The notes below the pieces were generated by a model. The model saw only the letters and a list, made by a program, of their open reading frames with translations. It made no database searches and was not told the DNA's origin. A program made the translations under genes and the position numbers. 64,000 bases of DNA. Origin: Naematelia aurantialba (Eukaryota; Basidiomycota; Tremellomycetes; Tremellales; Naemateliaceae). Location of the stretch: contig JAKFAO010000002.1 of NCBI GenBank assembly GCA_021527695.1, positions 1,240,501 through 1,304,500 on the forward strand, in the 5' to 3' direction. The first letter of the stretch is position 1. Each line of letters begins with the position of its first letter. Positions 33,113 through 45,179 of this stretch are shown one piece after another.

Positions 33113-36100
33113 CTACGAGATGTACGCCGGCACACCGTCGTCGTCTCTGCCATTCTCCCTGTCTTCCTCCCACGCCAACACATCTCTCTCCCGTCTCAAC
33201 TCTTCAAACCTCTCTCTCTCCCTCCTCGCAGCTTCCGCAGCCTCCTGCAACACCCTGAAGCGCTCCATCTCTTCCCGCCTCCGTCTCTCTTCCCCCTCCC
33301 TCACCCACCGCCCGCGTAACCAGAACAGCCCTGCAATCCCGATCCCAACTAACAATACACCGAGCGTCTCACCCGCCATGTCCTCACCATCGCCATCGCC
33401 GTCTCCGACCCATCCCGAGCCGGAAAAGTCGTCAAACATCTCGGGGTCTCCTTCCTCTGGCCCAATGTCGTCGACAAAGTCAATCGGATACGGCGTGAAC
33501 AGCGACTTTACGCGCTCCCATAGGCCCAAAGTCGGTAGCATAGGTCCATTCGGATCGGATTCGAACAAACTCAGACCAGGCACCTCGCCCTTCGTCCGGA
33601 AATCGACCCACCAGCTGCATGCGTGAGGGACATCCAGCAAAGACACATGAGCACTTACCTGCGGATGTACAGGCCCGCGAGGCTTGCAGCAATGCCCAGC
33701 CATCCATCCTCGCCGATCTCACTACTCAAATCATAATACCGTTTGGCGAGATGCCAGTCCCGCGGGACGCCCCGACCGTGCTCGTACATATGTCCAAGGT
33801 TCCAATACGCCAGCGCAGACGATTGCGTGTCAGCCGCCGTTTGGTAATAACTGGCCGCACGTGCAACGTCCGGCTCGGTTTCGCCTGGCGTCGAAACACC
33901 ACGCCCTTCGTCTGGGTGATCAGCGAAGCTGAAAGGGGCGGAGACTCACAATAAAGATCCCCAACTTTGACCATGGCATCCACATTGTCCTGACCGGCAC
34001 TGCGCACCCAGTTGACCATCTCAGAAACCCTCGCCTCATCCTCCCTGAGCCATCCTTTATCGCGGCCGTGTTTCTGACCAAGCAGGAACGCCACGTTGTT
34101 CATACTACTCTCCACGCCCATCTCACTAGCAATCCACCAGCCCAAAAGCGCTTTGTCCTCCTCACCCCTAGCCCAGGCTCTATCGGCATCCAGCATGAAG
34201 TTGTCATCCCAGCTCCCTCGCTCAGAGACAAGCTTATACCAGGCCACTGTCGCTCCGCACAGCCCCGGGCGACCCCCTCTTGCAGTTTTGGCATGGATTG
34301 TTGACAACAGGTGGAAGGCTTCAAAAGGTGAACCGTTACGCAGTGCTGCTTCAAGATATTGCACAGCCTGAGTTACTTCTCCTCGTTCTTGTCTGTCAGC
34401 GTTGCCGACACAAGCGATTTACCTATATGTAGCTTTGCAAGATTGACTTGGGCCTCGGCGAGATCTTGCCCCGCTGCGGCTTGGAAATAGTGAAATGCTC
34501 GAGTAGCGTCTTTGGGCACGCTTAGTCCATCGCGATGGATGATCCCGAGACCATTGAGCGCTTCTCGGTCACCCTGAACAAGTGAGCCCAATCACACCCG
34601 ACTGCCGTTTCCGGTGGCTGCTGACCGAACCAGCCAACAATAATCCGTTGAGGCAGCTCGGAATGCAGTGACAACTCACCAGATCGGCAGCCCTTTCGAA
34701 CCACATCCTGGCCTTTCCCAGATCAGCCTTTGCTCCCTCCCCTCGCAGCGCCATCCTCCCGAGGAATCCGGCTGCCCACATTGCGGGCTCCCGTATTGCC
34801 TCTTCAGCTTCTTTGCTCATCTTCCTTCTAGGCGCCACATTGCCCTTGCTGTCCAGGTCCGTCGGCCAAACAACCCTAGCGACTTTCAAGAAGTATTCTC
34901 TCGCCTTGGTGAAGCTCTGGGGGATCTCACCCACACCCTCTGCACCAGACGCGAGACCGCCTGGTAGGAAGTATACGCTGCCCAGGTACAGCAGCCGTCC
35001 GAGTCGGACCGTGTAGCCATGAGCGTCGCGGTCAGAGTGATACGCATAGTACTCCAGCACTTCGCGCTCGGTCTCGCCACGCGCGTTAGCCGACGACGCC
35101 TTGATAGCGGCTCGGTGAGATTGGGCGCCGGTGGAAGCCCATGAGGCGTGTGGGCCATAGATTCCCCCAACTCGATCGGATAGGCGGGTAGGGGTAAGTG
35201 GTAGGGTGAGTCCGCCCGGAGGACCTGTCAAGAATGTAGCATAGGCTGGACGTGTGAGCTTGAGGATAAGATAGGAATGATGAAGGATGATTCCTCGTTG
35301 CCTAGCATGGCATAGATCTGGTGGCCCAACTTACACTTCTCAGCAGCGCTCTGATAAAAGTCCAGTGCCGACAGACACTCTTCCTGCACGCCAATTCCAG
35401 CCCAATGTCTGTATCCCAAAGCCATCTCTGCCGGACGATACCCTTGCAGCGCCGAAAAGGTGTAGTGTAAGAGCGCCTGTGGAGCCCATCAACATGGCTA
35501 CCTTCGAAGGGGGTGAACAGGGGTTGACATACCCTTCCTTGATCCTGCTCCGCTCCACCTAAACCTGTAGCGTGAAAGAAGCCAACAAAGAACTGAGCCG
35601 CGGGATCTGAAGAGTAGGCTAGATAGCGCTGAGGTCGTTAGCGGGCTCTTTTTTCGATGATGGGCTGCTGTATAGAAACGGAGAGTCGAGATCGAGCGAT
35701 GGGGTTGTTAAAGAAGGAGTATTTCGTGACGCTTTACGCAATCTGCCTATATCAGGAGGGAATGAAGTGTCTCTCACATCGTACGCATCAAAAGCCGCCT
35801 CAAGATCTTGGGCCACTCCTTTTGGCGGAAACTAGGACATGAGCCCAAGTTCTTCGCTCCGTACAGAGACGCACCATGTATAGATTCCCTCTCCATCCCC
35901 ATACATCCGTACATCCAGCCTGTTCCGCCTCGTCTCCGAGTCGCAACATCTCGTCTATCCTGGCTTTCCGACCTTTTCCGGACCGGTCTCTGGATTTCCC
36001 ATCTTTTGACGGTTGCCTGGAGCCCAGGAGACTGGATGGGCTGAAGAGGGTGTTCAATAGGCGTGGGAGAAGCCGCAGGGCTGTAGATATTGGCCCCTGA

Positions 36101-36537
36101 GAAGGTCAGCCTGCGTTTGGATGAGAATCATGGGCTTGTCCTATGTGGCGGCTACATGCTACGATCAAGGAAAGAAAGTACCTCGTGTGACCATCCTAGG
36201 GATTCTCCCCAGCGGGAACCAAAGGGGCCGGCCGCACTGCCGATTTTCCGCTCGAGGTGCGCATTGGGCGACGGTTGCAAGGTCTCTAGGATTCTCCTAG
36301 CTTGATCGAGGGAGGCGCAGACTGCTTCATGTCAGCGGGATGTCTGGCGTCTCCCCAGCTACTGTTGAAGAAAAGAGACTGCCAGCAGCGGAGAAGGAGA
36401 GGAAGAAAGGGGGATATACCGTTGTTCTCTTGAGCCTGTGGCCGATCTATGCTCTCGCTCTCTTCAGGAGTTGCGAATGCCTGGGGAGAGAGGAGAAGCG
36501 CTGTGTATAGGTAAGGCGCCAGAGCAGACAATAGCAT
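33113..36537 (-). CDS. HRD3: ERAD ubiquitin-ligase subunit HRD3/SEL1L-like
   Basis: On the reverse strand it starts at 36537 with a signal peptide (MLLSALAPYLYTALLLSPQA). Successive exons carry SEL1 repeats: AAQFFVGFFHATGLGG, AEMALGYRHWAGIG, EREVLEYYAYHSDRDA (the HRD3 spacer), ALNGLGIIHRDGLSVPKDA, EAQVNLAKLH, SSMNNVAFLLGQKHG and LAYWNLGHMYEHGRGVPRDW. The C-terminal part has an acidic stretch, one membrane span (LGVLLVGIGIAGLFWL) and a charged Arg/Glu cytosolic tail ending at 33113. That is the HRD3 topology: a lumenal SEL1 solenoid that hands misfolded glycoproteins to the HRD1 ligase. About nine short introns are required. It is convergent with the LtrA-like gene; only about 150 bp separate their stops. 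Confidence 0.9.
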
Positions 36538-37746
36538 AATGGTCGCAAGAATACAGAGAGAGCTGTTGCGGTCTACTACTCGAGTAGAGAGATATGACAC
36601 GTCAGTAGCCCTCCAGGATCCCCCGTCTGTGGAGCCCCACCATCCGGGCTGGCATGTCAAACGGAATCGTCATCCGTGAGAAACAATGGCCGGTAACCCG
36701 GAGAAGGGATGCCACGGCCCACGTTTTTGCACCTGCCCTTCGTACGCGTTCCCCCGAAAAGTGCAAATAGCTGGCGCCTGCAGGGATAACTCCCAAGGGA
36801 AGAGCTCAAGCAAGTCGTGCAGCAGCTGGTAGGCGTCGAAGGCAAGAAGACAAGCTTTATTCCACAAGAGGTCGGAGGCGTTGAAAGAGGCGCATGCCGT
36901 GAAAGACGGAAGGTTGGTCCGGAAGCTAAAACAGCGAAGGGAGAAGGGAGGTTTCCCCCTCCTGCCTGTGCCTGGGAGAGGGGCTGCTCGGCCGACAATT
37001 CACCTTTTTGTTGTCGAAACACGCCTTTGAGGAAAGAGCAGCCATTAGGAATTCCAAGTCCACATTTACAACGCCATTAAGCCCGGTCCTCACGAGCCAT
37101 TAGACCACTTCGCCCCTTGGTGGCGAGCCCTGCCTTCAGGTGGACCAATTTTTTGTTGTGTGGCGGCGAGTGGCCATTTGGCCCCTAGCATCCCAGGCGG
37201 GGGGATTCGTATGCATTCCCAGTTCCCGAAAGCACACACACGGTCAAAACCTCTCTCTCCGCAGCCGTCCATATTGCTCCTCGAACAAAAAGCGCCCATT
37301 CAAGACAAACAGCGGGAAAAGGTAGCCCAGGGTCGAGTTGAACGGCGATTTGTAATTTGGTGGGTGGTATTTGTAGAGACCAAGTCAGTCACCCCGTGAA
37401 GCCCGTGTTGATCCGTCACTCTTGCTTACTGGATGCTGCCAGATAATACTCGATTAAGCTTCTCTAGAGCACTCACCCCCCTACCCTCCCCTTGCCCCCT
37501 CCCCCTCGCTGGAAGCGCGGCTGACTCTTGCTGCCGAAGTGCCTTGGCTCTTCTGCGGCCAGAGGAACAAAATACAAATCGGATGTACCCATTCTTTGCT
37601 CGTCCGCGGCTGCCCTATAAGCATGATGAGAGACTGTCACCACCGGTGATGAACCAACGCCCCCCTTTCACAACAAGTTTTTCAACCGCCTTTCTCGACT
37701 GCAGTACAACCACAATCTCATCCTCCCCTCGCACCATCAGTGCAAC
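36538..37746. promoter_or_regulatory. Long divergent promoter between HRD3 and bZIP gene
   Basis: About 1.2 kb between two start codons facing away from each other. Short frames on both strands show no domain. Pyrimidine-rich stretches lie just before the bZIP ATG at 37747. A long upstream region would suit an ER-stress or stress-regulated pair, but no specific element was identified. Confidence 0.4.
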
Positions 37747-39530
37747 ATGCGCGGAGGCCACCAGCGGCAGCATCCACCACCTATGATTTCCTCCGTGGAG
37801 GCATCATCCTCGACTTCGCCCGCCAAGCGACCCACGTCGTTCCCGCCGGGCCGCAATCCCAGCTGGGACACGGTCGATGAGGAACAGGGCGACAGCGACT
37901 CGGACGATGGCATTACCCCGGCGCAGCGGGACAAGCTGGAAGTGAAGCGAGAGAAGAACCGCGTCAAGCAGAGGAATCTACGCCGTGAGCAAATGTTTCT
38001 GATCTATACCTTCGGCGTGCGGTCCACACCCATCACCCGACTCTTCTCCTCAGTCTGTAGAACCCCATGGAACCGTCCGTCCATGCCTGCCATGGGTTCC
38101 GAGAAGGAGACGGCCCGACCCCCTCCGGGATACCGGTTTTTTCCCAGCTGTCTCGGTGCAACCTTGGCGTCGATCCCTTCTCCGCGTTATTACGAGAGAA
38201 TCGTGCCTTCCTCGCAATCACCAATACTTTCCATTCTTCCCATTCCTTGCTTCATCCTTTCATTCATCCATCCATCTGAGCGTCTCTGCCAGTCAACTCC
38301 CAATCGACACCCATGCATACGAGATTCACTCACTGACCATGCAGTGCGGCGCGCCAATCACATCACTCAGCTCGAGAGCGCACTGGCATCCTTGGAATCA
38401 CAACACAAGTCGCTCCGGACCGCGCACGAGGCATCGGCATCCCGCGAAGCAAACCTGCAAGCATGGATCCGCGATCTCGAGGGTGTCCTGTATCGTTCTG
38501 GCGCAGCCAACGACGTAGAATCACTCCGACGCGTCTGGTCAGCTTCGACTGGCGTGGACGTGAAACAAGACTCTCGTAGTGGCAGCGATGGTGGAGGTGG
38601 AGCCCTCGGTGCGTTGGTGCAGGCAGCAACATGGGAGGGCAGCGCCGAAAACTATGCGACTGCGGAGAGTCGGAAACGTAAACGCGAAGAAACCCACCCC
38701 AACTTTTGGAGCCGCAACAGCCTGAGTGGGCTCCAGCCCCCTCCATCGGCCCCGCCCAACGTCCCTAGGCACAGCTCGCATCATATTCTCCCGCCTCTTC
38801 CTGCTTTCCCGTTTTCACAGCCCGCGCAGCAGCCACGTCCCCAGACGGCGCCATACGACCCGTCTCGCTCGAACGAGCCTTCACCGCGAGCAATGCGCAT
38901 CGAGAATTTGCTTTCGCCCACCGATCCCAACGCACCGGCGCAAGGCGGTAGTGATAGTCCATCAGAGAGAAGATGGTCAGGAGATGTTTCGGTGATTGAT
39001 CAGCTCTTAGGTGACACCGGCCAACTCGCTGACGATATTCCCCTCTCCAGGATCCACTAGCGACAGTGCAGACACCCACCGACCAGACTTTGGAGAACCT
39101 TCATGTCCAGGTAAAGGTGCACGAGATGCAGCCCGAGTCGATGTACAGCGCAGTCAACGCCGACACGAGCTTGAAACTGGAGCCTGGGTCCAAGTCTCCG
39201 ATGCCCTTGTCCAAGTCCCCCCTGGCCATGTCCAGGTCGCCTTTGCCCACGGCCAAATCCCCAAAGACGATTACCAAATCACCCAGGGCCGTGGCAAACT
39301 CTGCCGTGCCCGTGATCAACTCTTCCAGAGTAGCGCAGTCCCTGTCGCCATCGAGGTCGCCTTCGCCGCGTCTGCGTACCCCGTCACTACCGCACATCCA
39401 CCCGCCTCAGCCCCAGGTATCCAGCTCGACGTGACCCGCCTCTTTCTCCATCCTTTAGTCCTCATCGTTCGCCAAACTCTCCTCCATCTTCTTCCCTCCC
39501 TCCGTACCCGCTCCCTCCGATCCCGCTTGA
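37747..39530 (+). CDS. bZIP transcription factor
   Basis: Exons 37747-37984, 38345-39010, 39067-39416 and 39459-39530 join to 1326 nt (441 aa). Splicing out the 360-nt first intron rebuilds the basic region KREKNRVKQRNLRLRRANHI, with the N-x3-QR-x2-R-x-R pattern, followed by a zipper (TQLESALASLESQHKSLRTA). This first intron is a multiple of three with no stop, so unspliced sequence would stay open but destroy DNA binding. The middle is Pro/Ser-rich (LPPLPAFPFSQPAQQPRPQ). The C-terminal exons carry repeated (S/T)KSP motifs (SKSPMPLSKSPLAMSRSPLP), possible proline-directed kinase sites, and end PPSVPAPSDPA. If intron 2 is not removed the protein stops earlier at 39060. I cannot name an ortholog. 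Confidence 0.8.
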
Positions 39531-39576
39531 CTGCTCGACGCCCAGCAGCCCGCTTGACTGCTCGACGCCCAGCAGC
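39524..39576. repeat. Two tandem copies of a 27-bp unit at the bZIP 3' end
   Basis: cgcttgactgctcgacgccc... occurs at 39524-39549 and again at 39551-39576, identical apart from the single spacer base. The first copy spans the predicted bZIP stop codon. Confidence 0.85.
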
Positions 39577-41389
39577 GGACCTTGCTCGACGCGCTCTTCC
39601 ACCTCTCACCGAGTCGGTCAACTGGCATCATTGCCGGCTTCTTACGCGAAGATCCTCGTCGATTACCTATCGTCGCCTACAGCAGGTGTACGGTTAAACT
39701 TGTTCCCAATCGGCATCCTACGGGTATCCGTCATTTGAATCCTTGGCCAAGGGATTCCGTTCAATCTGTCAGAACCCTCACCCTGTCGGCTGTGAGGACA
39801 TTCGGCGATTCCTTCGATTGGGATGCATGGGAGCTACCAGACAGCTGCTGGGACAAGTGGGAAGCATGGTGCGACCGGGCAGGGGCGGTTCTGCCACTGG
39901 CTCGGTACATGGAGGAGACGCGATAGCATACAGGTGCCGCGGTGGTTCAGATGATTCTCGGCATGGAGGCAGACGGCAGGCGGAGGACAGAGAGAATGGG
40001 GCGGCCTGAAGACTGGAGCTTTTACCAAGTTCGCCAAGGGCGAATAGCGAAGCCATTCAGTAAGCAGCGGCGCGGTGGACGGATGTCTAGTCACGATGCG
40101 GATGGGTAGTGGTCGTATGTGGGGAAGTAGGGTGAATGAGGGTGAGCGAATCGCGAATAGAATGAATGAGGGTGAGGGGATTGCGAGGCGATCCAACTGT
40201 ATCTGTACATGAAGCGGAGGTGCGCGACGTGAGCTTGTGGGGGATCTTGTGGGATCTTTGTGGCGAGTAGGAATCTTGTAGAATCTATTAGAGTGTCTTG
40301 ACGTGTATGCATCTAGATTGTCTCTTTGAAACGCGTCTTTTGCATCGAGACTGAACATCCCGCACAAGAGCACCAACGCCCGAACAGATATGCGTCAGGG
40401 AGGAGGTCCTTCAAAGAATGCCCGAGTACGCTTGCAACAGGGTACGGGGTGGATACATCTTGAAACATGGTACGTCTCACGTTGCCGAGCGATCCCAGTG
40501 CAGTGGACGAGCAAGCCCTCACATCGAGACGAAATTCCGCAATGCCACGCCAGTCGCCCGTGCGGCTTTTGCCACTCCTCCTTCGGCCCCTCTGTCCCTA
40601 GTTTCAGCCTATCCAAATAGGAATAATGGGAGTCTCGGTGCCACAGGCTGCCCACCCAACGGTCCAGGAGTTGACCCTGGCCTCATCAATCTGCTGACCC
40701 GCCTGCGAGGAATTGGTTACTCAGCACTTGGTCTTGAGCATTTATTATGTCCCACCGCTGCACTTGCCCTACAAGACCGCGATGGGAAATCGAGTAGGCT
40801 GGAAGGTGGAGCTGACTAGTCGAAGCCATCAGCTCCACTTCCTGGTCCGTGAACCCTTCTCGTCTTCGACGGGACAAGTCGTCCCGGACCCGGAATTCAT
40901 CACAGCGCGACTTGGAAGGTCCTCATCACCAGCGCGGAAAATACAACAGCTTCGTAAACTCCACCCTGCAGTCGTATGATCGCTACTGTTGGCAACCATA
41001 TGCATTGACGGCGTACAGTGATAGAATACGTGAGAATCGAGACAGACAGCCCCCACATACCCTACGTCGTCTTCTTAAGGGAGTATCCTCTGTCGATCTG
41101 ACTCGATGGCTGGCGCAAGCTGTAGCGTATACAAAGGTGCCATGCTGGGAGGCAAATGCCGCTCTTGGAAGGGATGTCCCCGGAGGCAAACCCAGTTTCT
41201 ACGTCACCTCTTCCAGCGCGCCGTAGGGGAAATTACGCCACTGAGAAGCCTTCTCGTGGTCGTGGAATGTCTATGGCGCTTGAGAGGAGATGGGAAGGCC
41301 TGAAGGGGGTTACACTAAAGCTAGATGAGCCAGCCCAAGTTTCTTGTCTTGAACAATATCTCATTCTGAATCATCTTTTCCTAGCTACA
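39531..41389. other. Intergenic region with possible coding remnants
   Basis: About 1.9 kb. A plus-strand frame ending at 39926 (FDWDAWELPDSCWDKWEAWC) looks protein-like but could not be joined to a gene. On the minus strand near 40.82-41.19 kb, VYEAVVFSALVMRTFQ and, in another frame, EGFTDQEVELMAS resemble the C-terminal motif of the orphan family, suggesting a frameshifted antisense copy. Short GA-rich direct repeats (gaatgagggtgag) occur near 40,134-40,180. Confidence 0.4.
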
Positions 41390-42193
41390 ATGTCGAGCAG
41401 TGACACCCCTAGTAGGACCAATGACGCGACATGGAACACTTTGTGGGAGCAGGCAAAGGGCACGATATCAGACATGATCGCTCAGCGACGCTCCAGGCAG
41501 CGGCAGAAGCGGCTCGAGAAGCTTGAGCGTACCAACGCAGTTCTGGAAACACTCGGTCCTATGACGTGCTCTGCGCCGACGGCATGCGACGCTTTGGTAA
41601 GTCTTCAACTCGAGGGCCGTCTTTCGGTCGGCGGCTGATTGCTCTAGTACCGCCTGCTGCACGATCGCAATGTTCGGCCCCGCGACATCCACGGCCAGGA
41701 GCTGAACGAGCTGACCATCGGGGGCCACGAATTGGTCGAGCTCGTTGAACATCGGCTCCTGCAGGAGGATCCTTCTTCAACGGTCTACTTTGACGGCAGA
41801 GATTGGCCGGCCAAAGACTTCACAGCGGCTCTTTGGGTAGAACTGGTCTATAACTTTGGCAACTCCGGGTGCAGCGGTCGTACTCCCATTCCATCCATGA
41901 TCGTCCGAACAATGACCCTTCTCGGGTTCACCCTGGAAGAAGCATGCGAGAGCATTCCAACTTGCGAGCATATGAAACGCCTCAACCAAAGAATTTACAA
42001 TCCGTCTGTGATGACTGTGCAAGTAATACCAACGTTGCCACAAGCAAATTCGATGACCACTGGACAGTCGACGGTCAACCGCAACGTTTCCACTATTCAA
42101 CTGTCCGACTGGCAGTTCCATTCGGCACGACAAGTCACCCCGTCCCCTACGGACTCTCAGACCACTCTTCTACAAGAGGATGGAGCCATGTAG
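41390..42193 (+). CDS. Orphan two-exon family member (group Y, unit A), 250 aa
   Basis: Exon 1 (41390-41596, 69 codons) encodes MSSSDTPSRTNDATWNTLWE, a basic segment (AQRRSRQRQKRLEKLE) and a helix VLETLGPMTCSAPTACDAL. A phase-0 intron (41597-41647) follows. Exon 2 (41648-42193, 182 codons) begins YRLLHDR, contains STVYFDGRDWPAKDFTAALW, and the C-terminal helix PSMIVRTMTLLGFTLEEACE, then a Thr/Ser/Gln-rich tail. The same order is found in five neighbours on the same strand. There is no signal peptide, membrane span or recognised domain; the basic N-terminus could be a nuclear signal. The function is unknown. This is the best-preserved copy and a good reference for the family. Confidence 0.7.
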
Positions 42194-42859
42194 AGAGGTC
42201 TGCGACGGAGTTTCTCAGTCGTCATCCACGACGCCTGGGATCAGGTCTGGCGGTAGATACCGTCGAGTCGGCAGCGAGGTGCTATATACAAATGTCTTGC
42301 ACAGTCTATGTACTGTACATCTCTGTGAGTGCTTGTTCATGCGGGGTTCAGGAGTGACGACTCCTACCGGGGCGAAAAGATTGCATAATCTGAGAATCTT
42401 CCGTCGCCTTCTCTCAAGAGCCACATTACTCTTCAATTGCACCACGCGAAACTCGTCACCTGGATGGTCGGCCGCTATGACTAAATAAATCCTTCAGAGT
42501 AGTTTTCCACTCGGTGTTTGGGCACATGTCAGCCCTTCTTCCTAATATCCGAGATGAAATGGTGTGTTGTAAGCCTGAGATGTCGATCAGAGCACTGAAC
42601 TTCTGGCTGCTGGGTCCAGGCCTCGGGCCTTCTAATGTTGTTTTTTGCGACCAACAGTCAGGCCATATAAACGCCTTCCTCTACTGCTCCACTCGCCGGA
42701 AAGTCCCCCCTTGTGCGGGCAAATGCTCCCAGTATGACTGGGAGGAAGATACGCCTAATAATGAAGTTATAGGAGATCGGCACGTCGCCCTGTTGACACT
42801 CTCTTACCGATAGCTCAGAGGGACCGCGTGTCAGAGTTGACGTGGCGCGCACAACCGAC
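42194..42859. other. Spacer between orphan units A and B
   Basis: About 670 bp, no gene seen. A catataaacg TATA-like box lies near 42,664, about 195 bp before the next ATG. Confidence 0.5.
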
Positions 42860-43459
42860 ATGCTGAAACGGCAAAGCATTCTGCTCAGCACCACTCTGTC
42901 TAGTGTGTATTCGACGAGACCTGACCGTTCTCCTACAACGGGACAACAATCCGATTCAGCGAGGCTCGCCGGGATCCCGGCACCCGATCTCGTCACTCTG
43001 AGGCTACTTAGCCCGGACATTTGCAGTGCCCCAACGGCGTGCGATGCACTGGTATGTGGATTCCATCCGCCACTCCATGTTCGCTGATGAAGGCAGAACA
43101 AAGTGCTTCGGAATGACTCGTGCGAGCCCATCAGCCACAAATGCACAAAGCTCCCCAAGATCACTATGAGCCCACTTTCGGTCTTGGCGGTCATGAGGAA
43201 TCTGACACTCCAAGCAGATCCCCAGGCGAAAATCTATCATGACAAGATGTCATCCGACGTGTTCATCGAACAGTTCCTGTGGGCAAGTGGCATATCGCTG
43301 CGGCCTGGATATAACACACGCTTCCCCTCAGCCATCGTCACCACGATGACCGCCCTGGGATCTGTTAGGAAATGCCACGCTCGGAGTTTGATTAGCAGTT
43401 TAGTACGAGGTCCTTACGATCTCGTACGACTCGAAACTCTTTGTATGCACATCGTATAG
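42860..43459 (+). CDS. Orphan two-exon family member (group Y, unit B), C-terminally decayed
   Basis: Exon 1 (42860-43051, 64 codons) ends LRLLSPDICSAPTACDAL, nearly the same as unit A at this place (CSAPTACDAL is identical). After a phase-0 intron (43052-43096) exon 2 reads NKVLRNDSCEP, KIYHDKMSSDVFIEQFLW, and FPSAIVTTMTALG. At that point, where the other copies read LG(F/Y)S..EA, the frame turns into SVRKCHARS and stops soon after. This suggests a small indel and recent decay. The CSAPTACDAL identity shows that units A and B are a recent duplicate pair. Confidence 0.6.
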
Positions 43460-45179
43460 AAGAATCCGACAGGATTTACCATGGAGGACTCGTGTGATGC
43501 CGTTGCCCAGCACCCAGAGCTGAAATCCGCCAAACGCACCCTATACACCCCCCCCCCCTGCGACAACGGCTCGCACGCGAACCACTCGGGCCGTTTCGCC
43601 TCTCCCTGCTCCACACCATGCAGTCAGCACTGAATCCTGGTTTGTTGGAAGCACTACTGACAGCGAGAAGACGCCTGACACTCTTGACGAGCTCGTGGAA
43701 ACAGCTCTAGACAAGGAGTGAGGGATTTGAGCGAAGCCACCTACCCACTATCAGACTTGGAGTGGCGATCGTCGTACTATAGCTCAAGGTGGCTGGATAT
43801 ATGGTGATGGAAGCGTCAGCTCACATCGTTGGCTTAGGGGGGCTGCTCACATATCCTTGATAAAGTGTGTCAAGCAAACCCGGTGCCGAGGCTTAAGCAG
43901 CCTCCAAAATGTGAAGACGAGTCTCGTGTAACTGCCAAATGTTGCTCGTCACCTAATGGCTGAAATGGTTCGTCGCATGCAGAAATCATATGTCGCACTC
44001 CACCCTGTCCGCGAATGCACTAGGTGATCGGTGTTCTCTTGGAATGCATCTCCTGGCGGTGGCCATACTCAGGCGAGGCTTCGCAATTACAATAACAATG
44101 CTTCTTCCTACCACTACGGTCTGAAGCACTTCCCGCCTTCTGTCATGGAATCCATCGCACTTCCCCTTTTTGGATATATCGTCTAAGGGAACCCGTATCG
44201 CCCCGAACATGCCCCGTCCCTTAGTAATCCATTCGATGAGTCCCTGTAGGGTGACGTAGTCCCTCGTATATAGCAGATCAACTCTGTCTCGATATCCTCA
44301 TCGAATGTATCGCATCTCATCTCATCTCAAGTATACATCCGTTCTATATAGAAACCGTTCGTCCACGCCAGGTATACCACCGCCGTAACCCGTACCACAG
44401 CCCGTGACACCTTCCTCACCGGTTCCTACCTGTCCGCTTGGCTCACAAATGTTGCCAACCCTTTCCGCTGTGAAAGGGGTATGGGCAAGTCCGTGCGCGC
44501 GCGTGTCGGTAGTTCTCGTCTGTGGGACGAGAGCAGATCAGAAAGGCTCTCATGGCTGCAAGCTGTACACCGCTATGGCTCCACTTCTTTGTATCGATCA
44601 GCTCGGCCTCGACAAAATGAACGGAACGGCGCTGCTTCGGACGGTGACGTAGCGCAGGCTTGGCAGCTTCCCAGCATTTGGTGTTTCAGGATCCAAAGCC
44701 AGACACCTAGCAGTTCTGGTCGTTCCGGCCCGAGTGGAATGAGATGACCAGCCTTGCACCGTGGAGATGGGGACAGAGACGCTCTTAAGATCCCAAATAC
44801 CCCTGGAAAGTAAACAATCCCAACCGCCTCGGAGTTTACGTACTACTTTGAACGGACTGACCGAAAATCAGACGTTGTTGCGCTTCCGGGATAGGTGATC
44901 AAACTTCTCGCATTCCCTCACGCCCCTTGAGGCAAGCCCCCCATCGAAGGGATTCAGTCGTGTTGATCCTTTGTAGACATGCTACTCTGGGATGGGTCGT
45001 AGCGGAAATATTATTACCACTCCGCTCCTTACCAGAATTATCTGCTTGGCTTGGCTGTATAAGAGGGCTAACGACCTATTGCTCTACTGCCCATTCCGTC
45101 TTACCTTGGGCACATTCTCAAGTACTTGCAAGGAATTTCACCGTTTACGCACCTCCAAATCACTGTCTGACTTGATAAA
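43460..45179. other. Gene-poor spacer
   Basis: About 1.7 kb with no supportable gene. A run of nine C lies near 43,550. Short frames on both strands show no shared motif. Confidence 0.5.

Noticed and set aside
38033..38746. Minus-strand frames opposite the bZIP gene
   Set aside because: They mirror the bZIP reading frame, and the plus strand has an intact basic region and zipper.
39011..39697. 229-codon frame after the bZIP stop as a separate gene
   Set aside because: The SKSP reading in another frame joins the bZIP gene through two good introns and a total length divisible by three; the longer frame is rich in tandem-repeat artefacts.
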